Of a DNA stretch of 64,000 bases, positions 40,046 to 49,452 are shown in pieces. Numbering within the stretch: the stretch's first letter is position 1; each line of letters opens with the position of its first letter. The position numbers were made by a program, and so were the translations under genes. Under the pieces are notes generated by a model. That model saw only the letters and a program-made list of their open reading frames with translations, did not search any database and was not told the origin of the DNA. The stretch is from an uncultured Methylocystaceae bacterium. Its GTDB lineage: Bacteria; Pseudomonadota; Alphaproteobacteria; Rhizobiales; Beijerinckiaceae. The stretch is taken from NCBI GenBank assembly GCA_937870755.1, contig CALMZV010000145.1, positions 64,501 through 128,500 of the forward strand, written 5' to 3'.

Positions 40046-41188
40046 CTAGTTCGCGCCGCCGCTGAAATTGGGATGGACGACCGCGCCGCCCCGGGTGATG
40101 AGCGTCGCCTTGACGAGTTCGTCGTCCCACTTGATCGCGAGCGCCTTCGTCTCCTTGTCGATCATCGTCTCGACGAAGGCGAACAGGTTCTTCGCGTAGA
40201 GCTGGGATGCGGTGGCGGCGAGCCGGCCGGCGACGTTGGTCGCGCCGACGATCTTCACGCCGTTCTCGGTCACGACGGTCCTGCCCGGCTCGGTCAGTTC
40301 GCAATTGCCGCCGCGCTCGGCCGCCAGATCGATGACCACGGAGCCGGCCCGCATGGAGCGCACCATGTCGGCCGACACGAGCTTGGGCGCCGGGCGGCCG
40401 GGGATCAACGCGGTGGTGATCACGATGTCCTGCTTGGCGATGTGGCTCGCCGTCAGGGCCGCCTGCTTGGCCTGATATTCCTTGCTCATTTCCTTGGCGT
40501 AGCCGCCGGCGGTCTGGGCCTGCTGGAATTCCTCGTCCTCGACGGCGAGGAATTTCGCGCCGAGCGACTCCACCTGCTCCTTGGTGGCGGGCCGCACGTC
40601 GGTCGCGGTCACGATCGCGCCCATGCGGCGCGCGGTGGCGATCGCCTGCAGGCCCGCGACGCCGACGCCCATGATGAAGATTTTCGCCGCCGGCACCGTG
40701 CCGGCCGCCGTCATCATCATGGGAATGGCGCGGCCATATTCGGCGGCGCCGTCGACGACCGCGCGATAGCCGGCGAGGTTGGCCTGCGAGGACAGAACGT
40801 CCATCACCTGCGCGCGGGTGATGCGCGGCATGAACTCCATGGCGAAGGTCGCCGCGCCCGACCGTGCGAGATCGGCGAGCGCCGCCTCCTGCCCGTAGGG
40901 GTCCATGATGGAGATGACGGCCGCGTCGGGTTTGGCGCCGGCCAGTTCGCCCGGACCGGGGCGGCGCACGCGCAGCACCACGTCGGCGCCCTCGACGGTC
41001 GCGGCCGCGCTCGGCGCCAGACGCGCGCCGGCGGCCTCATATTCGGCGTCCATCACGCCCGACGTCTTGCCGGCGCCCGATTGCACGACCACTTCGGCCC
41101 CAAGGCCCTTGAATTTCTTGACCGTCTCCGGGGTCGCGGCGACGCGCGGCTCGGCGGGATCGGTTTCGGCAGGTACGGCGATGCGCAT
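40046..41188 (-). CDS. pntAA: NAD(P) transhydrogenase subunit alpha, NAD-binding part
   Basis: A 380-residue soluble domain I that binds NAD(H). MRIAVPAETDPAEPRVAATP at the start, AEFMPRITRAQVMDVLSSQ-type segment (EFMPRITRAQ), FIMGVGVAGLQAIATARRMG as the dinucleotide fold, and VTTALIPGRPAPKLVSADMV are typical of PntA/alanine-dehydrogenase-like proteins. CCGGAG precedes the ATG. It leads pntAB and pntB and lies downstream of the oxidase subunit IV gene. Confidence 0.96.
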   Translation of the reverse strand: MRIAVPAETDPAEPRVAATPETVKKFKGLGAEVVVQSGAGKTSGVMDAEYEAAGARLAPSAAATVEGADVVLRVRRPGPGELAGAKPDAAVISIMDPYGQEAALADLARSGAATFAMEFMPRITRAQVMDVLSSQANLAGYRAVVDGAAEYGRAIPMMMTAAGTVPAAKIFIMGVGVAGLQAIATARRMGAIVTATDVRPATKEQVESLGAKFLAVEDEEFQQAQTAGGYAKEMSKEYQAKQAALTASHIAKQDIVITTALIPGRPAPKLVSADMVRSMRAGSVVIDLAAERGGNCELTEPGRTVVTENGVKIVGATNVAGRLAATASQLYAKNLFAFVETMIDKETKALAIKWDDELVKATLITRGGAVVHPNFSGGAN

Positions 41189-41242
41189 TGAAAACTCCGG
41201 AGGGAGAAATTTCCGGGTCGGACATTCCGGTTCGTCCGCGCG

Positions 41243-41267
41243 CGCCCGCCGGCGCGGCCGGCGGGCG
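41243..41267. other. Strong GC hairpin between oxidase subunit IV and pntAA
   Basis: CGCCCGCCGGC (41243-41253) and GCCGGCGGGCG (41257-41267) form a perfect 11-bp stem with a 3-base loop. No T-run follows on the minus strand, so it is not an ordinary terminator. It could set the mRNA ratio between the two genes by pausing or by blocking decay. Confidence 0.6.
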
Positions 41268-41296
41268 GTCGACGGAAGCCGCCGATGGCGGTCGGA

Positions 41297-41446
41297 TCAG
41301 AGCGTCAGAACGGCGAGCAGGATCATGCAGGCCACGCAGAACACCGTGCCCCACTTCATCAGACCGATGAAAAGATCGTAGGTCTTTTCATGTTCGGCGT
41401 AGTCCATGGCCGGATGTCCCCCGGCCGACACGGTCTCGTGCGCCAT
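41297..41446 (-). CDS. aa3-type cytochrome c oxidase subunit IV
   Basis: A 49-residue protein, MAHETVSAGGHPAMDYAEHE followed by KTYDLFIGLMKWGTVFCVAC and one membrane helix. This is the bacterial COX4 (COX4_pro_2) small subunit. It is commonly found just upstream of the transhydrogenase genes in Hyphomicrobiales, away from the main oxidase operon, as here. GAGAGGG precedes the start. Confidence 0.9.
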   Translation of the reverse strand: MAHETVSAGGHPAMDYAEHEKTYDLFIGLMKWGTVFCVACMILLAVLTL

Positions 41447-41743
41447 GTGTCCCTCTCGCATAGGCTCTGGTCCGCCGAAGTCATAACCGAGGCGCCATGG
41501 CGCCGCAACCGGCGCGAGGCGACGGTCCGCCCGGATTTGCCGCTCCTTGACCGACGCCAAGGCGACTGTCGCGGGTCCAAAGCCGCCAAACGTCAACGGG
41601 CCGCAAAGGGAGCGAAGGCAAACGCGCGCATCGCGTTTGCGAACTCTTGGACAAGAAAGCGGGATTCTGTTTCGCGCCGTCGCGCCTTCCCTTACGTCAT
41701 CTGCGGCGCCGGTGGTCGGCGCGCGTGTCGGGGGCGGGCGCGA

Positions 41744-42763
41744 ATGGATACGAGACGGATATGGTGCGTGCGCGCCGGCGCGAACGGCGAGGCCGATTCC
41801 ATTTTCCTGAAACAGGATCAGATCGCCATTCCCTCGGTCGAAATCGGCGCGGAGGCGCAGGACCTGCCGGCGGCGCGCGCGGCGTTCAAGGAGGCGTTCG
41901 CCCGCGCCAATCCGCAGGCGCGCCCCGGCTCCATTCCCGTCTCGGCCGGCCAGCTCTTTCGCTTCGTGCACGAACTCTCCATCGGCGACTACGTCATCTA
42001 TCCGCGCAAGAGCGACCGCACGCTGCGCTGGGGCGAGATCGTGGGACCCTACGTCTACGACGGCGCGCATAACGCGGCGTTCGCGCACCGGCGCGGCGTG
42101 CGCTGGATCGAACGCATGTCGCGCGACGTCTTCTCGCAGGGCGCGCTCTACGAACTGGGATCGGTGCTGACGCTGTTCGAGGTGAAGTCGTTCGCCGACG
42201 AGTTCCGCGAGAAGTTTTCCGGCTGCGCGCCGCGCTCGCCGACCGACGCCGCGCGCGAGGACGAAACCGAAGGCGTGGTGGCGCGCGACATCGTCGAGAC
42301 GACGAAGGACTTCATCTCCAAACGGCTGAAAACGGATCTCAAGGGCTATGCGATGGAGCCGTTCGTGGCCGATCTCTTTCGCGCCATGGGCTACAACGCG
42401 CAGGCCACGCGCCGCATGCGCGACGAGGGAATCGACGTCGTCGCCCATCGCGACGAACTCGGCATCGAGCCGCCGATCCTGAAAATCCAGGTGAAGGCGC
42501 AGGAGGCCAATATCGGCGCCGACATCGTGAAAGCGTTCTACGCGATGGTGCACGACCGCGACGTCGGAATTTTCATCACCACGGGCGGCTATACGGCGGC
42601 GGCGAGCGAATTCGCGCGCGCCAAGGCCAATCTCAAACTCGTCGACGGACTGTCGTTCGTCGATCTCATCCAGAAATACTACGACGCGCTCGATCTCAAA
42701 TATCGCCAGCAGATTCCGTTGCGCCGCGTTCTCGTCCCGGCGCTTGCGGAGGAGGAGGCGTAA
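41744..42763 (+). CDS. Mrr-type restriction endonuclease
   Basis: A 339-residue protein. The N-terminal half (FKEAFARANPQARPGSIPVS, GDYVIYPRKSDRTLRWGEIV) is typical of the winged/helical leader in this group. Residues about 200-310 are the Mrr catalytic domain: YAMEPFVADLFRAMGYNAQA, GIDVVAH with the catalytic Asp, KIQVKAQ with the Q-x-K variant usual for Mrr, and FITTGGYTAAASEFAR. Mrr enzymes cut modified DNA. No methyltransferase is nearby, which suits a modification-dependent enzyme. The 297 bp upstream hold no other gene. Confidence 0.88.
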   Translation: MDTRRIWCVRAGANGEADSIFLKQDQIAIPSVEIGAEAQDLPAARAAFKEAFARANPQARPGSIPVSAGQLFRFVHELSIGDYVIYPRKSDRTLRWGEIVGPYVYDGAHNAAFAHRRGVRWIERMSRDVFSQGALYELGSVLTLFEVKSFADEFREKFSGCAPRSPTDAAREDETEGVVARDIVETTKDFISKRLKTDLKGYAMEPFVADLFRAMGYNAQATRRMRDEGIDVVAHRDELGIEPPILKIQVKAQEANIGADIVKAFYAMVHDRDVGIFITTGGYTAAASEFARAKANLKLVDGLSFVDLIQKYYDALDLKYRQQIPLRRVLVPALAEEEA

Positions 42764-42833
42764 CGCGCCCGAACTTTCGGGTTCATGGCGTTTTCGGCGC
42801 GCGGGCCGGTTCCCGCCACGCCAAGCAACCCTT

Positions 42834-43865
42834 TCACGGCATGCGGCAGGCCTCGAGCGGTTTGCGGGGACCGATCCAGCGCCGGAGCGTCTCCAACTGC
42901 GGGCGATCCCTGCCGTCCTGCGGCTCCAGCGACAGCGGATAGTCCTTCGGCCACCAGGCGCCCGCGGCCCATGCGGCCCAGCCCGCCCACACGTCGGCGT
43001 TGTCTTTCATGTGCGCCAGCATGGCGTCGAGACCGGCGCGGCAATTGTCGTTGTCGGCGGCGCCGAACTCGCCGAGAAAACCGCGCGCCTTGTTGGCGCG
43101 CAGCCAGCGCGTGGCGACCGCAAGACGCGCGACGGCCCGCGCCGGCGCCACGCAGACGGCCGCCCTGCCGGAGGAATCGGCGTCGAGATACTGGTGAAAT
43201 TCGAAGATCGTTTCGCCGCGTCGCCTCAACCGCGCCATCGCCTGGGCGTTGGACACGCCCTCGCGCGCCGCCTCCCAGCTATGGGCGCCGGTCCACTCGG
43301 CGCCAGGAACGAGGACGGGATTGCAGGCGCCGGTGCGGCGGATCGCTGTCAGGGCGGCTTCGGCCGAACGCGCCCAGCGGTCGACGGGCTGGTCGTGCGG
43401 CTCGTTCATCAGGCCGAAGATCACGCCGGGCCGGCCGCCGAATGCGCGCGCCATGCGGCGCCAGAAATCGACGAAAACCCTGTCGGGAACGGCGGTCGAG
43501 CCGATCGGCGCGCCCTCGCGGCGCCCGTAGTTGTGCGCGTCCAGAACGACCGCGAGCCCGCGCCGCCCGGCGCGCGCCACCAGATCGGTCAGGCGCGCCA
43601 GTTCGTCCCGGTCGAATTCGGCGCCGGGGCGCGGTTGCAGCCGTTCCCAGAGGAACGGCGCGCGGACGATGGAGAAGCCGCTGGCGGCCGCGTAGTCCAG
43701 TTCCCTGTCGGACGGATGGACATAGTCGCGCCCGTGGACGCCGGGCGCCGCGCCGAATTCGCCGCCCGCGATATTGAGGCCGGCGAGCGGCGACCGGTCG
43801 GCGCGCGCGGGGCCGGCAAGGGCGCATGCAAGCGCCGCCGCGATCGTCGCCTGCCGGCGCAGCAT
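42834..43865 (-). CDS. Glycoside hydrolase family 5 (cellulase-like) exported enzyme
   Basis: A 343-residue secreted glycosidase with signal peptide (MLRRQATIAAALACALAGPA, cut near RA). The TIM barrel carries LDAHNYG, FGLMNEPHDQ with the acid/base glutamate and ARGFLGEFGA with the nucleophile glutamate, both GH5 hallmarks, plus FEFHQYLDAD. The target is a beta-glucan/mannan-like polymer; which one is unclear. The longer frame to 43997 adds a basic non-signal segment. It borders the polysaccharide genes and may trim the polymer. Confidence 0.85.
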   Translation of the reverse strand: MLRRQATIAAALACALAGPARADRSPLAGLNIAGGEFGAAPGVHGRDYVHPSDRELDYAAASGFSIVRAPFLWERLQPRPGAEFDRDELARLTDLVARAGRRGLAVVLDAHNYGRREGAPIGSTAVPDRVFVDFWRRMARAFGGRPGVIFGLMNEPHDQPVDRWARSAEAALTAIRRTGACNPVLVPGAEWTGAHSWEAAREGVSNAQAMARLRRRGETIFEFHQYLDADSSGRAAVCVAPARAVARLAVATRWLRANKARGFLGEFGAADNDNCRAGLDAMLAHMKDNADVWAGWAAWAAGAWWPKDYPLSLEPQDGRDRPQLETLRRWIGPRKPLEACRMP

Positions 43866-43999
43866 TCTTCTGGCTCGCACCCGATTCACTCTCCGTTGGA
43901 ATAGAGGTAGCGCGTGCGGCCCGGTTTGCGGTAGTGCTGGCCGCGCCGGCCTGCGGCGCAGGCGCTTTTTTTTGAGCGGTTTCTGGAAATCACGCATTC

Positions 44000-45523
44000 A
44001 TGGCATTGCCGAAACTCGCCCGCAACACGCTGCATTCGTCGCTGGCCGGGGCGAGCACGGCGATCGGCAATTTTTTGGGCGTGGTGCTGGTGGCGCGCAT
44101 TCTGGGGCCCGGCGGCGCCGGCAACGTGGCGCTGGCGATCTGGATCGTCGGCACGGCCGTCACGCTCTGCGATCTCGGCCTGCCGCTGACGGTCGCCCGC
44201 TTCGTGCCCGAACTGACGGCGCGCGGCCAGGACGGGGAGGCGCGCGCCTTTCCGTCCGCGTTTTTCGCCCCGCTGCTGGCGACGACGCTCGCGGGCGCGC
44301 TCATCTGCGCCTTTCTCTACCTGTTTCACGACCCCTTGATCGCGGTCGTCAACATTCTGCCGTTCGACAACGAGCCGAACGAGGTCTGGGCGGCGCTCGG
44401 CGCGCTGTTCGCGTTGCAGGCGATCGGCAATTACGGACTTGCGCAACTTCGCGGCGCGCAGCGGTTCGACCTCGCCGCGCGACTGGCGATGGCGTCGTTC
44501 TTCGTGCAGCTGGCCGGCGTCGCCGTCGGCGCGCTCGCGTTCGGCGTTCCGGGCGCGCTGGTGGGGTATGGCGGCGGCTCGGCGCTGCTGGCGGCCCATG
44601 CGCTCGCGCGCATCGGGTTCAAGGGCGCGATCGCGCCGGACCTGCGCCGGCGGGCCTGGAAATTCTCGATGGCGAGCTGGGGCGTGGGGCTGATCGCCGC
44701 CATCGTCTGGTCGCGGACGGAACTCGCTTTTCTCAACCATTGGCGCGGACCCTACGAGGCGGGGCTCTATTCGGTCGCCAACACGCTGGCGCTGGTGGCG
44801 ACCCAGGCGCCGCTGCTGATGACCGGCGGATTGCTCGCGCATTTTTCCGAGCAATGGGCTGTCGGCGACCGCGCGCTGCTGCAGCAATCGCTCGCTTCGG
44901 CCCTGCGGTTCATGGCCTTCCTGATCTTTCCGGCCTGTTTCGGCATGGCGGCGGTCGCGCCCTCCGTCGTGCCGCTGGTGTTCGGTCCGGCGTTCGCCGA
45001 CGCCGTGCCGGCGACGACCGTGCTCGTCGCCGCCCAAGCCTTCGCGGCGCTCTCGACGGTCACGTCCGCACTATTGTTCGCCGTCGAGCGCAACCGGTTC
45101 CTCGTCCGGATCGGCGCGGTCGGCGCGGTCGCGCTCATCGCCTGCGGCTTTCTGGTGGTGCCGGCGTTCGGGTTGATGGGCGCGGTCGGCGCGCGGGTGG
45201 TCATCCAGCTTTCGCTGGTGGCGGCGGCGTTCGTCTATATCGCGCGCGCGCTCGAATTCTCGGTGTCGGCGCGTTCGCTGGCGCTGATCGCGCTGGCGGC
45301 GTTCGTTTGCGCGCTGGTGGCGCGCGAGATCGTCACGTTGACGCCGGGGCCGATCGGGCTTGTCGTGGCGATCGTTGCGGGCGCTCTGGTCTATTTCGCG
45401 CTGGTGCGGCTGTGGCGCGCGCTGCCGCGCGAGGACGTGACGCGGCTCGCCGCGATTTTCCGCAAACTCCCGCCGTGGCTGTCGCCGATCGTCGCGCCGC
45501 TCGTGCAGTTTCTCGAACATTGA
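44000..45523 (+). CDS. Polysaccharide flippase (Wzx/MOP family)
   Basis: A 507-residue membrane protein with about 12-14 hydrophobic segments. RNTLHSSLAGASTAIGNFLG, VARILGPGGAGNVALAIWIV and DLGLPLTVARFVPEL at the start match oligosaccharide/polysaccharide flippases, which move undecaprenyl-linked repeat units across the inner membrane. No strong ribosome binding site is seen at 44000. It converges on the Wzz-like gene with one base between stops. Confidence 0.88.
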   Translation: MALPKLARNTLHSSLAGASTAIGNFLGVVLVARILGPGGAGNVALAIWIVGTAVTLCDLGLPLTVARFVPELTARGQDGEARAFPSAFFAPLLATTLAGALICAFLYLFHDPLIAVVNILPFDNEPNEVWAALGALFALQAIGNYGLAQLRGAQRFDLAARLAMASFFVQLAGVAVGALAFGVPGALVGYGGGSALLAAHALARIGFKGAIAPDLRRRAWKFSMASWGVGLIAAIVWSRTELAFLNHWRGPYEAGLYSVANTLALVATQAPLLMTGGLLAHFSEQWAVGDRALLQQSLASALRFMAFLIFPACFGMAAVAPSVVPLVFGPAFADAVPATTVLVAAQAFAALSTVTSALLFAVERNRFLVRIGAVGAVALIACGFLVVPAFGLMGAVGARVVIQLSLVAAAFVYIARALEFSVSARSLALIALAAFVCALVAREIVTLTPGPIGLVVAIVAGALVYFALVRLWRALPREDVTRLAAIFRKLPPWLSPIVAPLVQFLEH

Positions 45524-45524
45524 T

Positions 45525-46334
45525 TCAGCGCGGGCGCGCCCGCCGGCGGGCGGCCAGCCCCGCGGCGAGCGCAAATCCCGCGAAAGCCGCGCCCGCGACG
45601 ATCGTCGCGTCCGAAGGCCGCAGCGCGCCGGTCGGCGGATCGGCCTGCAGCATCATCGAGCCCGAGGCGGCAAGACTGTCGGCGCGCAGGTTTTCGTAAG
45701 CCGCGCGCGCCTCGGCGAGTTCCGCGCCGAGCGCGGCGGCGCGATCGCGTCCGGCTTCCGGCGCGAGGCGCACGGCGTCGAGCTCCCGCTCGGCGTCGGA
45801 CAGCCGGCGGGCTGCGCTCGACAGCGCGGGGCTGGCGGGCGCGCCGCGCGCGGCCTGACGCGCTTCGGCGACCATCGCGCGGGCGAGGGCGTTGGCGAGC
45901 GCGGCGGCTTCCTGCGGGTCGGCCGCGCGCGCGAAAACGTCGAACGTGGCGGGCTCGCGGCCGCGCGCGATGCGGGCCATGCCGGAAAGCCGCGCGGCCG
46001 CGCGCGTGAGGCTGTCCTGCCCGTCCGCGCGCGCCAGGCCCAGCGTCATCGTCAGATGTTCTAGAACCGTCGGCCGGGCGAGAACGGGGGCGGCCTCCGG
46101 CGCCAGCGCCGCGCCTTCCAGAATGCGGACGCGCAAGGCGGGCGCCTGTCCGGAAGCGGTTCGACCGATCATGTCGCCGCCGATCATGGCGGTCGCGCGC
46201 GCCTCGAAGCGATACGGCGCCATAGCGCACAGCGCGAACGCAGCAAGCGCGCAAGAAAGGGCGCCCACAACTCCTGCGACGGAAACAGTCGAAAATGTGC
46301 CGGCCATCCGGGCGTTTCGCCTCTTTCTTGACAT
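45525..46334 (-). CDS. Wzz-like chain-length determinant domain protein
   Basis: A 269-residue protein with membrane segments at both ends (VSVAGVVGALSCALAAFALC near the start and IVAGAAFAGFALAAGLAARR at the end) and a periplasmic helical middle, the topology of Wzz/GumC co-polymerases. YRFEARATAMIGGD and VFARAADPQEAAALANALAR fit the Wzz domain. It lacks a tyrosine-kinase domain and is shorter than GumC proteins. A GTG start at 46364 is possible. It is divergent from the sugar transferase gene. Confidence 0.7.
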   Translation of the reverse strand: MSRKRRNARMAGTFSTVSVAGVVGALSCALAAFALCAMAPYRFEARATAMIGGDMIGRTASGQAPALRVRILEGAALAPEAAPVLARPTVLEHLTMTLGLARADGQDSLTRAAARLSGMARIARGREPATFDVFARAADPQEAAALANALARAMVAEARQAARGAPASPALSSAARRLSDAERELDAVRLAPEAGRDRAAALGAELAEARAAYENLRADSLAASGSMMLQADPPTGALRPSDATIVAGAAFAGFALAAGLAARRRARPR

Positions 46335-46489
46335 AGTTAACGCGCCGTAAATCGCGCCGTTCACGTATTAACCAAACGGCCCGGCAGCCGGCCCCGTCCT
46401 TGCATTTTCGCTCGGGCGCGGGGCTCTCGGGCATGGGCTGCGCCGTTTCGGCACAGAATCGCTCCGCGGTTGGTGACAGGGCCACAAGT

Positions 46490-47962
46490 ATGCGTCGTCG
46501 TCATTTCAGGGGCCAGCGGGAACTGGGTTTCGCGTCTTCCGGACAGTTCAAGCTCGATTGGACCGACTGGCTGCCGAAAACCGGCGCCACGCTGCTGCGG
46601 GGCGGGTTTTCGTTCGCCGCGGGCATGGCGGACGTGGCCGCCATCATCGCCAGCGCCGTCGGCGCGGGGCTCGGCTACCACTGGCTCGCCTACGGCTGGG
46701 CGGGGCCGACCGACATGTTCGCCAAGATCGGCCTGTTCGTCGCGCTGCTGTTCATCGTCGCCAACACCATGCGCAGCGAATACGAAATCTCGAACTATCT
46801 GACCTTCAACGGCCACATGCGGCGCACCTTCGCGCTGTGGAACGTGGCGTTCGTGGGCTCGCTCGCTTTCGCGTTCCTCACCAAGACGACCGGCGCGTTC
46901 TCCCGCGCGACCGTCGTGTTCTTCTACGCGGGCGGCGCGCTCGCGCTGCTGGCGGGGCGGGCGGCGCTCGTGCATTTCGTGCGCTCCAGCGCGCGCGCCG
47001 GCGCCATTTCCGCGCGCCGCGTGTTTCTCGTCGGCTACGAAAAGGAAGTGGAGGCGTTCTCCGACCGCCACCAGCCGTGGGCGAACGGCATGCGGATCGT
47101 GGCGGCGGCGGTGCTGCGCGGGCCCGACACGCTCGCCGACGATCTGGCGCTGGCGGCGGCGTCCGCGCGCATGTTGCGGCCGGACGACGTCTACATTCTG
47201 GCGCCGTGGTCGGAGACCGTGACGATCGACGCGTGCGTGGAAACCTTCCTGCGCGTGCCGGCCTCGATTCATCTGGGACCGGAGCGCGTGCTCGACAAGT
47301 TCATCGACGCGCGCATTTCCAAGTTCGGCTCGGTGTCGAGCCTGCATATCGTGCGCCGCCCGCTGACGAGTTTCGAGGTCGCGGCGAAACGGCTGTTCGA
47401 CATTTGCGTGGCGGGCGCGAGCCTCGTGCTGCTGGCGCCGCTGTTCGCGCTGTTCGCGCTCGCCATCAAGCTCGATACGCGCGGTCCGGTTTTCTTTCTT
47501 CAGCGGCGCTACGGATTCAACCAGGAGCCGTTCCGCATCTGGAAATTCCGGTCCATGACGACGATGGACGACGGCCGCCACGTGGCTCAGGCGCAGCGCG
47601 ACGATCCGCGCATCACGCGGGTCGGCCGGTTCATGCGGCGAACGAACATCGACGAACTGCCGCAGCTGATCAACGTGCTGCGCGGGGAGATGTCGCTGGT
47701 CGGCCCGCGTCCGCACGCGATGGCGCACGATCAGAAATTCGAGCAGACGATCGCCTTCTACGCGCGCCGGCACAACATGCGGCCAGGCATCACGGGCTGG
47801 GCGCAGGTCAACGGGTGTCGCGGCGAAACCGACACCGAGGACAAGATGCGCATGCGCGTCGAATACGACCTGCACTATATCGACAACTGGTCGGCGCTGC
47901 TCGACCTGAAGATCCTGTGGCTGACGATTTTCTCGCGCAAGGCCTATCGCAACGCGGTGTGA
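46490..47962 (+). CDS. Polyprenyl glycosylphosphotransferase initiating exopolysaccharide synthesis
   Basis: A 490-residue WbaP/ExoY-type enzyme that transfers sugar-1-phosphate to undecaprenyl phosphate. Four N-terminal membrane segments, a CoA-binding-like middle domain and the catalytic C-terminus: AAKRLFDICVAGASLVLLAP, RRYGFNQEPFRIWKFRSM, DELPQLINVLRGEMSLVGPR and RPGITGWAQVNG. I start at 46490, with CAGGG upstream; ATG 46433 or TTG 46400 are also in frame. It is the committing enzyme of the polysaccharide cluster. Confidence 0.92.
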   Translation: MRRRHFRGQRELGFASSGQFKLDWTDWLPKTGATLLRGGFSFAAGMADVAAIIASAVGAGLGYHWLAYGWAGPTDMFAKIGLFVALLFIVANTMRSEYEISNYLTFNGHMRRTFALWNVAFVGSLAFAFLTKTTGAFSRATVVFFYAGGALALLAGRAALVHFVRSSARAGAISARRVFLVGYEKEVEAFSDRHQPWANGMRIVAAAVLRGPDTLADDLALAAASARMLRPDDVYILAPWSETVTIDACVETFLRVPASIHLGPERVLDKFIDARISKFGSVSSLHIVRRPLTSFEVAAKRLFDICVAGASLVLLAPLFALFALAIKLDTRGPVFFLQRRYGFNQEPFRIWKFRSMTTMDDGRHVAQAQRDDPRITRVGRFMRRTNIDELPQLINVLRGEMSLVGPRPHAMAHDQKFEQTIAFYARRHNMRPGITGWAQVNGCRGETDTEDKMRMRVEYDLHYIDNWSALLDLKILWLTIFSRKAYRNAV

Positions 47963-48017
47963 ACGGGCGAGGCCCGGCGCGCGCGACGCTTTGGTCCGCG
48001 CGCGCGTCGACCCTGGC

Positions 48018-49430
48018 TCAGCCGCGGTTGTAGACGTCCTCGATACGGACGATGTCGTCCTCGCCGAGATAGGAGCCGGTCTGCACCTCGATCAGTTCGA
48101 GGTCGATCTTGCCCGGATTGCCGAGCCGGTGAATGCAGCCGATCGGCAGATAGATCGACTCGTTCTCGTGCACGAGATGATGCTCGCCATCGCGGTCGAC
48201 CTCGGCCGTGCCCTTCACCACGATCCAGTGCTCGGCGCGGTGGAAGTGCTTTTGCAGCGACAGGCGCTCGCCCGGCTTCACGACGATGCGCTTGACCTGA
48301 TAGCGGTCGCCATTGTCGATCGACTGGTAGTAGCCCCACGGGCGGAACATGCGCTTGTGTTCGGTCGCCTCGCGCCGGTTGGCGGTGCGCAGATGGTCGA
48401 CCAGCGATTTCACCTTGTGGCTCTGCTCACGACTGACGACGAGCACGGCGTCCTGCGTCGTGACCACGATCACGTCGTCGACGCCGACGACGGCAGTGAG
48501 ATGTTCGTCGGAGCGCACGTGCACGTTGCTGGCGTCGAGCACATAGCCGTGGCCGCGCACCGAATTGCCGGCGGAGTCGCGCTCCGACAGTTCCCACACC
48601 GCATCCCACGCGCCGACGTCCGACCAGCCGATCTCGGCCGGGATGAGCGCGATGCGGTCGGAATGCTCCATGACCGCATAGTCGATCGACTTCTTCGGCG
48701 CCTGCGCGAACGCCTCGCCGTCGAGAATGAGAAAGTCGAGATCGCGCCCGGCGTTGTCGAGCGCGAGCCGCGCGGCTTCCGCCATCTCCGGCTCGAACCG
48801 GGCGATCTCGCCCTGCATGACGTCCGCGCGGAAGATAAAATTGCCGCAGTTCCAGAAATAGCCGTCGGCGACGTATCGCTCGGCCGTGGCGCGATCGGGC
48901 TTCTCGACGAACGCCTCCACCTTGAGCACGGGAGACCCCGCATGCAGCGGCGCGCCGGCGCGGATGTAGCCGTAGCCGGTCGCAGGCTCCGTCGGCTTGA
49001 TGCCGAGCGTGACGATGGCGCCTTCGCTCGCCGCCGCGGCCGCCTGTTTGCACAGAGCGATGAGCCCCTGTCCGTCGCGCACGACATGGTCGGCTGCGAA
49101 GACGACGACCACCTGATCGGGCGCGCGGCGGGCGGCTATTTCGGCGGCGACCGCGACGGCCGGACCGGAATCGCGGCGCATCGGCTCCAGCACGATCTCG
49201 GCGTCCGCGCCAATGGCGCGCAACTGGTCGGCGACCAGAAAGCGGTAGTCGATATTGGACAGAACGACCGGCCGCTCGAAGGCGGGATCCTTCAGCAGGG
49301 CCACCAGCATCTGGAAGGTCGATTGCTCGCCCACCAGCGGAATGAATTGTTTCGGAAGGGTTTCGCGCGATTCCGGCCAGACCCGGGTGCCCGAGCCGCC
49401 GCACATAATCACGGGGAGAATTTTCGCCAT
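48018..49430 (-). CDS. manC: Mannose-1-phosphate guanylyltransferase / mannose-6-phosphate isomerase
   Basis: A 470-residue bifunctional enzyme producing GDP-mannose. The N-terminal pyrophosphorylase has ILPVIMCGGSGTRVWPESRE and FIPLVGEQSTFQM, with FVEKPDRATAERYVADGYFW later. The C-terminal cupin isomerase domain has RPWGYYQSIDNGDRYQVKRI and KHFHRAEHWIVVKGTAEV. GDP-mannose would supply polysaccharide synthesis by the neighbouring genes. AGGACG precedes the ATG. Confidence 0.95.
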   Translation of the reverse strand: MAKILPVIMCGGSGTRVWPESRETLPKQFIPLVGEQSTFQMLVALLKDPAFERPVVLSNIDYRFLVADQLRAIGADAEIVLEPMRRDSGPAVAVAAEIAARRAPDQVVVVFAADHVVRDGQGLIALCKQAAAAASEGAIVTLGIKPTEPATGYGYIRAGAPLHAGSPVLKVEAFVEKPDRATAERYVADGYFWNCGNFIFRADVMQGEIARFEPEMAEAARLALDNAGRDLDFLILDGEAFAQAPKKSIDYAVMEHSDRIALIPAEIGWSDVGAWDAVWELSERDSAGNSVRGHGYVLDASNVHVRSDEHLTAVVGVDDVIVVTTQDAVLVVSREQSHKVKSLVDHLRTANRREATEHKRMFRPWGYYQSIDNGDRYQVKRIVVKPGERLSLQKHFHRAEHWIVVKGTAEVDRDGEHHLVHENESIYLPIGCIHRLGNPGKIDLELIEVQTGSYLGEDDIVRIEDVYNRG

Positions 49431-49452
49431 CCGTCGTCCTGTTCTGGCGGCC

